Assembly: GCA_022414725.1 (NCBI GenBank)
Contig: CM039462.1
Coordinates: forward strand, 118,065,966 to 118,129,965
DNA: 64,000 bases
DNA from: Microglena sp. YARC
Lineage: Eukaryota; Chlorophyta; Chlorophyceae; Chlamydomonadales; Chlamydomonadaceae
Direction of reading: 5' to 3'
The position numbers were made by a program, and so were the translations under genes. Of the stretch, positions 37,600-51,184 are shown one piece after another. Under the pieces are notes generated by a model. The model was not told where the DNA came from, did not search any database, and was given only the letters and a program-made list of their open reading frames with translations. How positions within the stretch are numbered: the first letter of the stretch is position 1; every line of letters begins with the position of its first letter.

Positions 37600-38940
37600 G
37601 TCATGCGCACTCCAACTATAAGCCAAATGTTTGGGTGCGGGTGCGGAGGTGCCCGGGATCGTTCAAACGCCTGGACAGACGGAGAGATTGTGGAGAGAGA
37701 CATGGGGGGAACTTTGGGCTTCAGACCCGGGACCCTAGGGGGTCCAGAGGGGGCTAAAGCGAAAAATATTGGGGGGTGACCAAAGTTTCTATAAGCTGAT
37801 TTCAGCCTGTTTGTTTGGTAAGATAACATGCAGATAGATGAGAGCTGAATAAGCTTGCCATAACTCCATACTAGTAGCGACCGGCATATCATATGATGTT
37901 GACCAAAGGCGGGTATGATATCATATGATATCATACAAATTGCATCATATGCTTTTGTATACAGATGGTAACTTTAGCCCAGTCAGACTGCTGGCGTTAT
38001 ATGATATCATATGATGAAATGATAAAATATGAAATCATATTGCCGTTCCCTGCATACTAAGCACATTTTGCAAGTGCTCATGGGTGTTGGAACAGAAATG
38101 CTTACATGTCCACACGAGATTCCATGTAAGCTTGTGAGTAGTGCAGTCGCATACAGATGGGGCACAGCCAGGTATCTTTTCCGTCACCTAAAGCGATAGC
38201 TACCTAGGACCCCATTTCGGCAAACCCTTCCGCTACCCTGAGAATCCACTATGCCTGCCCCCCAGGGCCACCCTTCGGGCTGCCTAACCAAAAATATGCC
38301 TGGAGGCCACCCTTGAAAACCATCAAATCCCTGATTGCTATCAGAAAACCCCCTTTCTGGACGGAAAAAAAGCTCTGGGCACAGCAACATCATGCAATCA
38401 TGGAGTAGCAAGTGTGTTTTCGTTTCGTTGCGTTCTCGTTTTACGTCAGGCATGCAGGAAGCTAGTGTGTAGTGCGGTCACATGCACATGAGGCACAGCA
38501 ACGTCATGCAATCATGGAGAAGCAAGTGTGTTTTTGTTTCGCTGCTTCCTCGTTTTGCGTAGGGCATGCAGGAAGTTGGGGGCAATGCAGTCACATGCAC
38601 ATGGGGCGCAGCAACATTATGCAATCATGGAGGTTGGTTGCGTCATATATATATACAGCATGGTAGAAAATATTACATCATCCCAACTCGACGTGTGAGA
38701 AGACGCGCGCCGAGACCAAACAGATGCAAATGTAGATAAATTCATGCGAGTTGGATGTGTGTGATGGGGACAGGAGAGGGAGGGGGGAGGGGAGGGAGCC
38801 TTGCGACAGCTGGTCTGGGCATGTTGGCTTAGTTCCTGAGCATGATCGTTGAGTTATCTGGTGGGTTAGGTCGGCGAGCTCCAGGGCTATGCACCTAGAC
38901 AAGGGAATGAGCGGCCATGCCATCGAGCCAAAGCATGCGG
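37600..38940. other. Intergenic, repeats only
   Basis: Holds the second AT-rich palindromic element (37868-38055) and a block around 38120-38640 where CAGTCACATGCACATG, GCACAGCAAC and CATGCAATCATGGAG recur three times with a period of about 110-120. No gene is supported. Confidence 0.6.
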
Positions 38941-38944
38941 TTGG

Positions 38945-39924
38945 TTACCAGCATTCAAGCCAACTCGGCAGCATATTTTTCTGCAGCATGTTGTTGTCTC
39001 CTGCCTGGCTAAGAGCTTGGCAGTAATGGGCGGTCGCAAGATGCTTAAGAACACGCTGCGACTTTAATTCGAGTCTGGTGGAACCATTGCAGCGGAAGTA
39101 GGGATCTCCTTCGCAAAACGACACCACCGAGGCGAAGACCTTCTCGTCGGGGCAGTCCATATGACAGTACCCAGTAGATCCGGACCCTCCCGGCATGTGC
39201 TTGCGAAGAGCAACCGCTAACTGGCAAGTGCGACCCCATTGTCTACGTCAACGTAACTAGCATCCTGCATGTGAGCTGGGTTCGCCACGTCGTATCATTG
39301 CATCCTTGCGACATGCACCACCACCAGGGGTTCTGGTGTGTGAGCAACCCGAGATTGGGTGAGATGGACGGGAGTGAGGGTAGATGGGGAAGGACGGTGA
39401 GGGGTGGGTGGAGTGGTGCATGGGGGAGTAGCAGGTAATGTAAACACGCGCAAACAGACAAGCACCTGTTGAACGTTGCAGTTCTGCTCTACCAGCATCT
39501 GCACCTCCTCGGGGGAAATGGAGCTGGCAGGTTCGGACTTGGAGGCATGGGAGACAACCGCGCGCTGACCGGGCACCAGCCTTCCGGCGGGGGTAGCTCC
39601 TGCATGGATGATTAGGGACGGCGTGTTTGAGGGCCGGGGCATGCGCATAGTGAAGGGATGTGCACGAACCGGGAGCGGGTTAGGGGCAGATACATGGGAC
39701 GGTATGAACCCATGCATTCTTGGGATAATTGAGGACTGGTAAAGGGGGGGCAGTGGTGATGTTGAGCAGCAATGAATGGGAAGCATTTGGGAGGACATAA
39801 CGGTTGGGACAAGACCCGACGTTCCCGTGACATATGGTTGGGTCTCCGCTGACTCTCGCAACATCTTAAAGGATCTAATGTGCATCGCTACTTCCGGAAC
39901 ATTCTTCAACACATTGCGTAGCAT
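38945..39924 (-). CDS. Uncharacterised protein, two exons
   Basis: Not a family I recognise. Model: 39924-39466 (153 codons, starting ATGCTACGC) spliced by GTGCTTG and TTGCCAG to 39220-38945 (TAA), total 244 codons, phase 0 at the junction. The first exon is Ser/Pro-rich with a hydrophilic end (SPEEVQMLVEQNCN). The second has a Cys/His-rich segment (GYCHMDCPDEK, SFCEGD, FRCNG, HYC) that could bind metal. There is no signal peptide or obvious membrane segment. The open length in both exons and the clean phase support a gene. The exact start and the downstream acceptor are uncertain, since CATGCAG at 39271 would give an early stop. Confidence 0.5.
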
Positions 39925-39929
39925 AAGTC

Positions 39930-42500
39930 AGTGTTGGACGAACCCCACTCGCTAAACATGAGCGATGAGATTAGCTAGCTGTGGTATGTTCGGGTAACGG
40001 ATGCCGATTTCACACCGCTCTGCGTGCAATGACAGTGCTGTTTCATCGAGATGGGGAGCATTCAGCATCGGTCGATTTAACTACCCAGGTTGTTAAGAAC
40101 CCTCCTAGATGAAGATAGGATTAGGTGCACGGAACACTTCGCCTGTGCCCTTGTACTAGACAGATAAACATGCGCACCGAACTTAGATCCACGCAGGACG
40201 CTCTTGGACGTATACATTTTGGAGCTTATTGCGCTTAACGCCAGTTGGGCGACAAGAAAAAAAGAAGCGATCAAACACTTCGTTCCCCGAGTCGTCAAGC
40301 CTTAGGGGATTGTCTTCTTGAGACTTCTAGAGTTGCGAGTTTTGTACTCCTTGACCTAGCTCCACCGTAGATCGCGATGCCGTGTCGTATCGTGGACGAC
40401 CGTAGTGACTGTACCGCTTTGGAAAAAGCCTCTCAACCAAGAAGCCTCCCAACCCAAAAAGTCGGTGCCAAAAAGTATCTCAACCAAGAAAGCCCAAGCC
40501 AAGCCAATTATCTACGAAACGGCCAGCAGGGCAGCGCTCGTTCGGATACGACCGTTAGATATTGTCGACCTAGGGGGACCGTTAGTTTGCTAACCCTGGT
40601 TCGGGGGGGGGGGCACCTCTACGACTGCTGGCTCTACCCTGATCGATAGGAAACCCACACCGATCTGATGGAGTATCTGGATAAACAGGGATCATAACGA
40701 ACAATACGCGCATCGCGCACTGGCAGTCAGGGTTTCTGACCTAGGTGCCCATGCCATGGTCGATGTTGTTGGGCCCGAGGAAAACATGTTCGCTCCGAAA
40801 CCGAGCCATGAGGGTTTGTAGTCCTCTAGAGTAGGCGATTCTGCTGAGGTGTAGATAGGTTTCAGTATGGTCGCAGACATAATAGGATATCCAACTGCGT
40901 TACTGCTACTTGCTTGTTCCTGGCAGGGGTGTTCAAAGGTGCTTCAAAAGCTACGTTGAGACGTAACTGATATCAACATCTGCATCTACGTTCCGTGGGC
41001 CCAAATCCCATCAGTCTCGTGACTCTGGAACCGGGATGTGCGTAATTTCACGCACATTTTGACAGTTTTGTTCATAATTGGGCTTGGGTGAGACGTGCGT
41101 GTTTCCCCTGGGTTTCGAAGTTCTCCCACACATTTCGAGTTGTTGACAAGGACGTGCTTACATGCATATTTAGAGGGGGGGGCTTTGGGTGTATCGCTCA
41201 AATTCTCAGAGGGCTGTGGTTTTAGGCTGTGGTTTTGAATAACCCCGCTCTTCAGCCAAATATACGTTTGCGACACACTCATATACCAGAGTACCAGACC
41301 CTCGAACATCTACGTTTGAGACGTGGAACGTAGCATTTTGACCAACCCTGCCGGCCTGCCCCCAATTAATAATGGCGAGCAGCCTTTAAGGCTGGAGCCA
41401 TGTAACCAAGTTCAAGCTCAAGTAATCAACTGTGCTAATTGCTTGCACACACGGGCATTCAAAGTGTTTTTTACAGGTAGATACATAACAGCACGGGACA
41501 AAGTGTTTCTTTCCATCAGCCCCCACTGGTAATCTGGGGTTGATCTTGATTATTTCATTATTTGAGTTTCGGCCTACCACATGTAGGTGGCTGCAATTGT
41601 GCAATAAATGTGTACGATTGAGGTTTGTGTAAATACCCGTACCCCGAAAGGGCAGATTGTCACAAACAAAAGCGAGTTCTCCCCCCCCCCCCCCCCCCCC
41701 TCTCTCTCTCTCTCACTCCGTCCTGAACACCTGATGCCCTATAGAACCTTGGTGGGTTTGGGCCCCTCCAGTTATGTTTGGAAATATAACTTGCTGAAGC
41801 TTCCTGAAAACCATGATTATTAATTGCAGTAGCACACAGCTGATTGCAACAAATTCATGAACTGGTAGGAGGCCTCGTCTGTATCAGGAGGGACCTGGAG
41901 AAGTGTTTTTACCGTCTATTCCGCTCAACATGCTTCCTGTTTTCCGTTTGTGTCGGAGGTGGGGGTGGGGTAGGGGGCTTGGAATTGGAAGACGGTGAGC
42001 AGCCTAGAGTTGACTGGAAAAACATGTAAGAATCCAATCTAATCACCAGGGGTCTAGAGATGTTCATTTGAGCTAGCACTACATGGATGGTTCAGGGTTG
42101 TTCTGGTGGGGGACCCTAAATGGGGGACTCCAAAATTTGCGTCTGCAACGCAACAAGACCCTCTGAGATGCAACGAACTCTCCAAAAGCTGTGTCTGTGC
42201 TGCAACATGCAGCGAGTAGAACAAACCTGGTTAGGGCAACTATTATTTCCGCCTGCATTTGCAACAGTTGCAGATGGTGACGGTGAGCAGCCCAGACAGC
42301 GAGCAGCCCAGAGTTGGCTGAAAAAATATGTAACAATCCAATCCAATCCAGTCAGCAAGGTTCTACATATGCCTATTTGAGCTACCGCTACAAGTCTCGT
42401 TACTATGCTCCCTGGTATCGCACAGGGGGAATTGGAATTGGAAGACGGCGAGCAACCCAGAGTTGACTAAAACAACACGTAACAATCAAGTCTGGTCAAG
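39930..42500. other. Intergenic, dispersed repeats
   Basis: No gene is supported. Three copies of the longer GTGAGCAGCC family lie at about 41905-42045, 42260-42350 and 42410-42490, and a shorter one at 41375-41425. A C tract followed by TC repeats is at about 41680-41715. Short versions of the TTTTGAACAACCC word seen elsewhere occur near 41330 and 40085. Confidence 0.6.
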
Positions 42501-42507
42501 CCAACTA

Positions 42508-45500
42508 TTATTTCCGCCTGCATTTGGAACAATCACAGATGAAACAATAACGTTCCAAGAGATGCTTCTGGCGAACTACAAAAGGTGCATCCACTGCGAT
42601 GTATGACGTGAAAAGCTCCTCTCCCTCATCAACACCCTTGAGAGTCATCACCACCCTGCATCCATACTCATCCATGATAGTGGAGCAGTTGGGGTCACAG
42701 CTGTGGTTGAAGATAGCGGCAGATGGGTACCTGCGAATGGTTTGTAATATTGTTTGCTCAATCACTTTCCAATCAGTGCCTACTTTTGTAGGAACTTCTC
42801 CGCCTTTCTTTCTGTAACCTTGGTGGCACTGGTTTGTGTAAGGGGTCCCACCTCAAGGGGTAAAAATCCTTTCAATAAAAAAAACCCAGTGCATTATCAA
42901 TCAGTTCCATAACTTAGCCCATGATGCTGAGCTATGGGTGTCCTAATAGAGCATGGCAGAAGAAAATCAAGCTCCATTACAGATATGAGGATAGAGAGGG
43001 GTAACACTACTCTGCCCCGCCTCACTTAAAAGGTTTAACAAGACAGAGAGGCGTTCATTCCAGGGATTTCTTTTCGGCTTTTCTTGCCAGCTTCTTGGCA
43101 GCTCCCTGAGCCAGACACTAAGCTACACCCACATATTTCAGCAATCCTGGGCATCTGATTGTGCTAACTTCAAGGTGCATTTGATTGTGTTAGGTTTGGA
43201 CGAATAGCCATTCAGGGGAGCTGCCTAGCATCTGTCTATGGTATCCGAAAAGAAAGCCATGGTTTGTTCACTTACATGGCTTCTCCAACTGCTGACTTGT
43301 TCCTGAGTTGGGCTTCTGGTTTTGAACCCTTGTTGACACGTTGTCGCTTACCCCTGCTAGCATCACTGTGTTTGCTGGCTGCCGTAATACTGGCTGGCTG
43401 GCTGGCTGTAATACTGCCTGCTGCCACACTGGCTGATGCAACCCCCTCGACGAGCTGTGATGCGTGAACGTCAAAACAGTTGAGATGCACTTTAACAAAC
43501 CATCCCACAAAGGCATCCAAGCTAGCTCTCGCACACGCTGGCGTGATGATTTTGACCATCTTTGCTGCATCAATGCAATGCTCCTTATTGAGACTGGGTG
43601 CTGATCCTCCAGGAAGGAGGTCTGAGGCGTCTCCAAAGAGTGCCTCCTGATAGACGTGGAACAAGAGTACCAGAAGAGTGCGTGATATGTATATGTATAG
43701 TGATGTGGTGAATATGTATGGTGTATTGGTGATGTGACTTATACGTATAGTGATAAACGTATAGTGATGTGATGTATAAGTTTGGTGTATTGGTGATGTG
43801 ACGTATACGTATAGTTATAGATGTGTAGTGATGTGATTAATATGTATGGTTTATTGGTGATGTGACGTATACGTATAGTGATAGATGTGTAGTGATGTGA
43901 TTAATATGTATGGTTTATTGGTGATGTGACGTATACGTATAGTGATAGATGTGTAGTGATGTGATTAATATGTATGGTTTATTGGTGATGTGACATATAC
44001 GTATAGTGAGACATATAGTGATGTGATGTATATCAGTATTTGTATGGTGTATTGGTGATGTGACGCATACATATAGTTCCATTCCATTGCATTCCATTGC
44101 ATTCCATTGCATTCCATTGCATTCCATTGCATTCCATTGCATTCCATTGCATTCCATTGCATTCCATTGAATTCCATTGCATTCCACTGCATTGCATTCC
44201 ATTTCATTGCATTCCATTGCATTGCATTCCATTGCATTACATTGCATTGCATTGCATTCCATTGCATTGCATTCCATTGCATTCCATTGCATTCCATTGC
44301 ATCCCATTGCATTGCATTACATTGCATTACATTGCATTACATTGCATTACATTGCATTACATTACATTGCATTGTATTACATAGCATTACATTGTTTTAC
44401 ATTGTATTACATTAATTTAAATTACATTTCATCACATTAGATATTTACATTGTATTACATTACATTCCATTTAATATTTACATTGCATGACATTGCATTA
44501 CATTGCATTACACTGCATTGCATCACATTGCATAAAATTGCATCACATTGCATCACATTGCATCACATTGCATTACATTGCATTACATTACATTGCATTA
44601 CATTTCACTACATTGCATTACATTACATTGCATTACATTGAATTACATTGCATTACATTCCATTGCATTCCATTGCATTACATTGCATTGCATTACATTG
44701 CATTACATTGCATTACATTGCATTACATTGCATTACATTGCATTACATTGCATTACATTGCATTACATTGCATTACATCACATTGCATCACATTGCATCA
44801 CATTGCATTCTATTGCACTACATTGCATTACATTGCATAACATTGCATTACATTGCATTACATTGCATCACATTGTATTGGATTACATTGCATTACATTT
44901 CATCACATTGCATCGAATTGTATCACATTGCATTACATTGCATTACATTGCATTACAATGCATTACATTGCATTACATTATATTACATTGCATTACATTG
45001 CATTACATTGCATTACATTGCATTACATTGCATTACATTGCATTACATTGCATTACATTGCATTACATTGCATTACATTCCATTCCATTTAATATTTACA
45101 TTGCATGACATTGCATTGCATTACATTGCATTACATTGCATTGGATTACATTGCATTACATTGCATCACATTGCATCACATTGCATCACATTGCATTACA
45201 TTGCATTACATTGCATTACATTGCATAACATTGCATTGCATTGCATTACAGTGCATTACATTTCATTACATTGCATTACATTGCATTACATTACATTGCA
45301 TTGCATTGCATTACATTGCATTACATTGCATTACATTGCATTACATTGCATTACATTGCATTACATTGCATTACATTGCATTACATTGCATTACATTGCA
45401 TTACATTCCATTGAATTCAATTGCATTACATTGCATTGCATTACATTGCATTACATTGCATTACATTACATGGCGTTACATTGCATTGCATTACATTGCA

Positions 45501-48500
45501 TTACATTGCATCACATTGCATTACATCGCATTACATTGCGTTACATTGCGTTACATTACATTGCATTACATTGCATTACATTGCATTACATTGCATTACA
45601 TTGCATTACATTGCGTTACATTGCATTACATTGCATTGCATTACGTTGCATTACATTGCATTGCATTACATAGCAATACATTGCATTACACTGCAATGCA
45701 TTACATTGCGTTACATTGCATTGCATTGCCTTACATTGCAATACATTGCGTTACATTACAGTGCATTACATTGCATTACATTGCATTACATTGCATTACA
45801 TTACATTGCATTACATTGCATTACATTGCATTACACTGCATTACATTGCATTACATTGCATTACATTGCATTACATTGCATTACATTGCATTACATTGCA
45901 TTACATTACATTGCATTACATTGCATTACATTGCATTACATTGCATTACATTGCATTACATTGCATCACATTGCATTACATTGCATTACATTGCATTACA
46001 TTGCATTACATTGCATTACATTGCATTACATTGCATTACATTGCATTACATTGCATTACATTGCATTACATTGCATTACATTGCATTACATTGCATTACA
46101 TTGCATTACATTGCATTACATTGCATTACATTACATTGCATAACATAGCATTACATTGCATTACATTGCGTTACATTGAGTTACATTACATTGCATTGCA
46201 TTACATTGCGTTACATTACATTGCGTTACATTGCATTGCACTACATTGCATTACGCTGCATTACATTGCATTACATTGCATCACATTGCATTACATTGCA
46301 TTACATTGCATTACATTGCGTTACATTACATTGCATGACATTGCATTACATTGCATTACATTGCATTACATTGCATTACATTGCATTACATTGCATTGCA
46401 TTACATTGCATTGCATTACATTGCATTACATTGCATTGCATTGCATTACATTGCATTACATTGCATTACATTGCATTACATTGCATTACATTGCATTACA
46501 TTGCATTACATTGCATTACATTGCATTACATTGCATTACATTGCATTACATTGCATTACATTGCATTACATTGCATTACATTGCATTACATTGCATTACA
46601 TTGCATTACATTGCATTACATTGCATTACATTGCATTGCATTACATTGCATTACATTGCATTACATTGCATTACATTGCATTACATTGCATCACATTGCA
46701 TTACATTGCATTACACTGCATTACATTGCATTACATTGCATTGCATTACATTGCATTACATTGCATTACATTGCATTACATTGCATTACATTGCATTACA
46801 TTGCATTACATTCCATTGAATTCAATTGCATTACATTGCATTGCATTACATTGCATTACATTGCATTACATTGGATTACATTAAATGGCGTTACATTGCA
46901 TTGCATTACATTGCATTACATAGCATTACATTGCATTGCTTTGCATTACATTGCATTACATTGCATTACGTTGCATTACATTGCATTACATTGCATTGGA
47001 TTACATTGCGTTACATTGAGTTACATTACATTGCATTGCATTACATTGCATTACATTACATTGCGTTACATTGCATTGCATTACATTGCATTACATTGCA
47101 TTACATTGCATTACATTGCATTACATTGCATTACATTGCATCACATTGCCTTACATTGCGATACATTGCGTTACATTGCGATACATTGCGTTACATTGCA
47201 TTGCATTGCCTTACATTGCGATACATTGCGTTACATAGCGATCCTTTGCGTTACATTGCGTTACATTGCATTGCATTACATTGCATTATATTGCATTACA
47301 TTGCACTACATTGCATCACATTGCATTGCATTACATTGCAATACATTGCATTACATTACATTGCATTACATTGCATTACATTGCATTACATTGCATTGCA
47401 TTGCATTGCATTGCATTACATTGCATTACATTGCATTACATTGCATTACATTGCATTACATCACATTGCATCACATTACATTGCATTGCATTACATTGCA
47501 TTACATTGCATTACATTGCATTACATTGCATTACATTGCATTACATTACATTGCATTACATTGCATTACATTGCATTACATAGCATCACATTGCATTACA
47601 TTACATTACATTGCATTCCATTCAATTGCATTCCATTGCATTCAATTGCATTACATTGCATTACATTGCATCACATTGCATTACATTGCATTACATTGCA
47701 TTACGTTGCATTACATTGCATTACATTGCATTACACTGCGTAACATTACATTGCATTACATTATATTACATTGCATTACATTGCATTACATTGCATTACA
47801 TTGCATTACATTGCATTACATTGCATTACATTGCATTACATTGCATTACATTGCATTACATTGCATTACATTGCATTAAATTGCATTAAATTGCATTACA
47901 TAGCATTACATTGTTTTACATTGTATTACATTAATGTACGTTACATTTCATCACATTAGATATTTACATTGTTTTACATTACATTCCATTTAATATTTAC
48001 ATTGCATCACATTGCATTACATTGCATCACATTGCATTACATTGCATTACATTGTATTACATTGCATCACATTGCATCACATTGCATCACATTGCATCAC
48101 ATTGCGATACATTGCATTACATTGCATTACATTGCATTACATTGCATTACATTGCATTACATTGCGTTTCATTGCATTACATTGCATTCCATTGCATTCC
48201 ATTGTATTCCATTGCATTCCATTGCATTACATTGCATTACATTGCATTACATTGCATTACATTGCATTACACTGCTTTGCATTACATTGCATTACATTGC
48301 ATGACTTTGCATTACACTGCTTTGCATTACATTGCATTACATTCCATTGCATTATATTGCATTACATTGCATTACATTGCATTACATTGCATTACATTTC
48401 ATTGCATTGCATTACATTGCATTACATTGCAGTACATCATATTACATTGCATTACATTGCATCACATTGCATTACATTGCATTACATTGCATAACATTGC

Positions 48501-49561
48501 GTTACATTGCATTACATTGCATCACATTGCATTACATTGCATTACATTGCATTACATTGCATTACATTGCATTACATTGCATTACATTGCATTATATTGC
48601 AGTACATTGCATTACATTGCATTACTTTGCATTACATTGCATTACATTGCATTACATCACATCACATTGTCATAGGTAGGCCAGTGTTGAACCAAGACAA
48701 GCCCACACCACAACCTCCATGGGGGACTTCCAACTATTTTCTCTTAATCAACATAATAAATAGGGAGAGGCATTGATCTATATAGAGATAGATCTCTATC
48801 GATCTATATATATCTATATAGATTTATATTGGCGAAGCTGGATTTTTGAAAATCGGCATAGGGCACCTTACAAAAATCAAAATCTGGTTTTACATTTATG
48901 GCATAGGGCACCATATCATATTGCAGGCGCTTCGACTGGATTTTCCGGTGTCTATCTGATGTTACTGCATATGTTGTAGATATACACAATATATCTATTT
49001 GCTATACATAGATCTATATAGATCTATATTTTGGGGCAATATAGATCTATTTGCCGCCCCCTAATAATAAAGAGAGAGGCATAGGATCAAGGACGGCATC
49101 CTTACCACATCATTATATTGGTCAAGGATGGCATCCTTACGACATCACTACATTTATCATGGACAGCACCCTTACCACATCACAAGGAGAATCAAGGACG
49201 GCGTCCTCTGGGCCAAATTCATCCTCTGAAGGGCCCGGAAGGTCTCGTCTGGCACGAGATGCGTAGATGGCCATCTGCAGCACCAGCCTCAGTGTGGTAG
49301 TGCCATGTTGTACCTCTCGCTCCTTCAACATGTTCAAGGCTTCGCATTCATCGGCATGGCGAGACATCTGATAGGCTGAATGTTCACATTTGCTACACCA
49401 AGCCACCTGGTGGCAGCCGCTGCATGGCTTCAGAATTTGGCCAATGGTGCAGCCTTGGCGCAAACAGCCCGCGCAGGTTTCCGTCGCGTTTGCGTCGTTC
49501 AAAGCAACAGCAGAGGGCGCACATCGCATCACTACTTCTCCGGCCTTCAGGTCTCTAGCAG
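42508..49561 (-). CDS. SMYD-type MYND/SET domain protein, 5' end not found
   Basis: Predicted protein-lysine methyltransferase of the SMYD group. Exons on the minus strand: 49561-49176, 43646-43276, 42730-42508 (TAA); phases agree. The first exon has the split-SET start (AARDLKAGEVVMRC) followed by a MYND zinc finger with CAGCLRQGC, CSGCHQVAWCSKC and HADEC. The second is less conserved with a Lys/Arg-rich stretch. The third has the SET core: NHSCDPNC, a GEELFTSYI-like segment and a post-SET CDCSKC. About 326 codons are seen. The intron between the first two exons is 5.5 kb and contains the 4.6 kb satellite. An upstream exon supplying the start codon should lie between about 50.5 and 52 kb but was not identified. 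Confidence 0.82.
43680..44075 (+). repeat. TATACGTATAGTGATG tandem repeat
   Basis: Units of about 65-70 bases with GTGATGTGACGTATACGTATAGTGATAGATG recur about six times, directly beside the large satellite and within the same intron. Confidence 0.9.
44079..48668 (+). repeat. 4.6 kb CATTACATTG satellite
   Basis: A near-continuous 10-base satellite (two 5-base halves, CATTA and CATTG). The first 230 bases are mainly CATTCCATTG. Longer-range structure is visible: a marker block with TTTAATATTTACATTGCAT recurs near 44465, 45090 and 47985, and a GAATTCAATTGC block near 45412 and 46820. Very long Thr-Leu-His-Tyr-Ile-Ala open frames here arise because the 10-base unit has few stops; they are not genes. 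It lies in the SMYD intron and would read CAATGTAATG on the transcript. Confidence 0.97.
48669..48760 (+). repeat. Dispersed element adjoining the satellite
   Basis: Starting at TCATAGGTAGGCCAGTG and including GACAAGCCC and a GACTTCCAA word, this matches about 11872-11950 and 36268-36345. All three copies are directly preceded by CATTACATTG-like or CAATACAATG-like text. Confidence 0.75.
49075..49175 (-). repeat. Row of duplicated donors after the MYND exon
   Basis: On the transcript the exon end with GATGTG and donor GTAAGG (49176/49175) is followed by two more GATGT(G/C)GTAAGG sites about 40 bases apart, each preceded by a copy of the exon text CCTTGAT or a variant. Reading on past the first donor meets a stop at the next copy. 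Confidence 0.85.
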
Positions 49562-49914
49562 CTACAAGCAGGCATTGATGGATGGATGGACTGACGGAGG
49601 CATTGATAAATTGATGTATTTGTGGATTGATTGATTGAAGGATTGATGGATGGATGGATGCATTGATAAATGGATGGATGGAGGCATACATGGATGCGTT
49701 GATGTATGTATGTATGTATGTATGTATGTATGTATGTATGTATGTATGTATGTATGTATGTATGTATGTATGTATGTACGTATGTATGTATGGATGGATG
49801 CGCACATCGCATCACTACTTCTCCCGCCTTCATGTCTCTAGCAGCTAAAATCGGACATTGACGGATGGATCGATGGATTGATGGATGCATTGATGGATGG
49901 ATTGATGGATGGAT

Positions 49915-49965
<51 letters not shown>

Positions 49966-50456
49966 GATTGATGGATGCATGTATGTATGTATGTTTACAT
50001 ATATATGAATATATGTATATGTACATATATATGGATATATGTGTATGTACGTATGTATTGATGGATTGATAGATGGATGAAATTATGGATGGATGGATGG
50101 ATGGATGGATGGATGGATGGATGGATGGATGGATGGATGGATGGATGGATGGATGGATGGATGGATGGATGGATGGATGGATGGATGGATGGATGGTTGG
50201 ATGGATGGATGGATGGATGGATGGATGGATGGATGGATGGATGGATGGATGGATGGATGGATGGATGAATGGATGGTTGGATGGATGGATGGATGGATAA
50301 ATGGATGGATAAATGGATGGATAAATGGATGGATAAATTGATGGATATATATGTATAGATAGATAAATAGATAGATGGATGGACTGATGGAGGAGCACAT
50401 CGCATCATAACTTCTCCAGCCTTCAGGTCTCCAACAGCTACAAGCAGAAATTGATG
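49562..50456 (-). repeat. Two decoy copies of the MYND exon start among microsatellites
   Basis: The acceptor (TTGTAG or TTTTAG) and the first 40 or so bases of the exon at 49561 recur at about 49801-49857 and 50396-50450. Between and around them lie TGTA repeats (49704-49790), AT repeats (49918-49960), and GGAT repeats (50083-50340). Open frames over the microsatellites (Tyr-Ile-His-Thr, Ser-Ile-His-Pro, Met-Asp-Gly-Trp) are artefacts. Confidence 0.92.
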
Positions 50457-50584
50457 GATGCATTGCTAAATCAAGGTAGCAAGTATTATTTTGCAGCCGT
50501 GTTGTATATTTCAGAAAGCGCAGGTAGATGTGATGTGGAGATGACTTTTGTAGGCCGGTTGTGGTAAGGATGCCGTAAGAAATG

Positions 50585-50825
50585 CTGTAAGGAATTTGAG
50601 TGTCACAGTCCCGGTGAATATGTCTCTCAGGTTTGAGACTGCTGGGTTTAGGGTTTAAGGTTTAGGGTTTAGGGTTGTGGTAGAAGTTGTGAGTTACAGT
50701 CTTGCTGACTAAGTCTCTCAAGTTTGTGACTGCTGGGTTTAGGGTTTAGGATTCAGGGTTGTAGTAGAAGTTTGTGTGTTACAGTCCCGCTGACTAAGTC
50801 TCTCAAGTTGGAGACTGCTATTACT
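50585..50825 (+). repeat. Telomere-like TTTAGGG patch in a tandem repeat
   Basis: TTTAGGG occurs several times at 50645-50680 and again at 50735-50760, each within a larger unit of about 110 bases (AAGTCTCTCAAGTT, GAGACTGCT, GTTACAGTC). The motif is the plant-type telomere repeat, here internal. Confidence 0.85.
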
Positions 50826-50829
50826 AACA

Positions 50830-51152
50830 TAGGGAAGGAATTGACATAGCACTGCAGGAGTGCCAGGGTGCAGGGTTATAGTTAAACTGTGAAACTGCTC
50901 GTCGCAAAAGGCAACTGCAATCGACACACAAGTAACTGTGGAAAGCCCAGGCACTGGAAAACGTAACGACATGAAGGATCCGGAACCGCCGATTGCTGGT
51001 TAGGAAACTGGTCTGCACACACGCAACACACTCAGTGTGTTTATCTAGCCCCTCCGGACAGTCTAATCATCTTGATTATTCGAGCTTTCGAGCCTGTTTC
51101 GAGAGTGTTTTATGCTACCCTTGAATTGTACCCATAAATGTCCAACAGGTTG

Positions 51153-51184
<32 letters not shown>

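Noticed and set aside
44079..47889. Very long open frames of His/Ile/Leu/Tyr/Cys/Thr repeats (up to 567 codons)
   Set aside because: They arise from a 10-base satellite lacking stops in several frames at once; no codon bias, start context or family support.
49562..50463. Open frames of Tyr-Ile-His-Thr, Ser-Ile-His-Pro and Met-Asp-Gly-Trp repeats
   Set aside because: Translations of TGTA and GGAT microsatellites in an intron.
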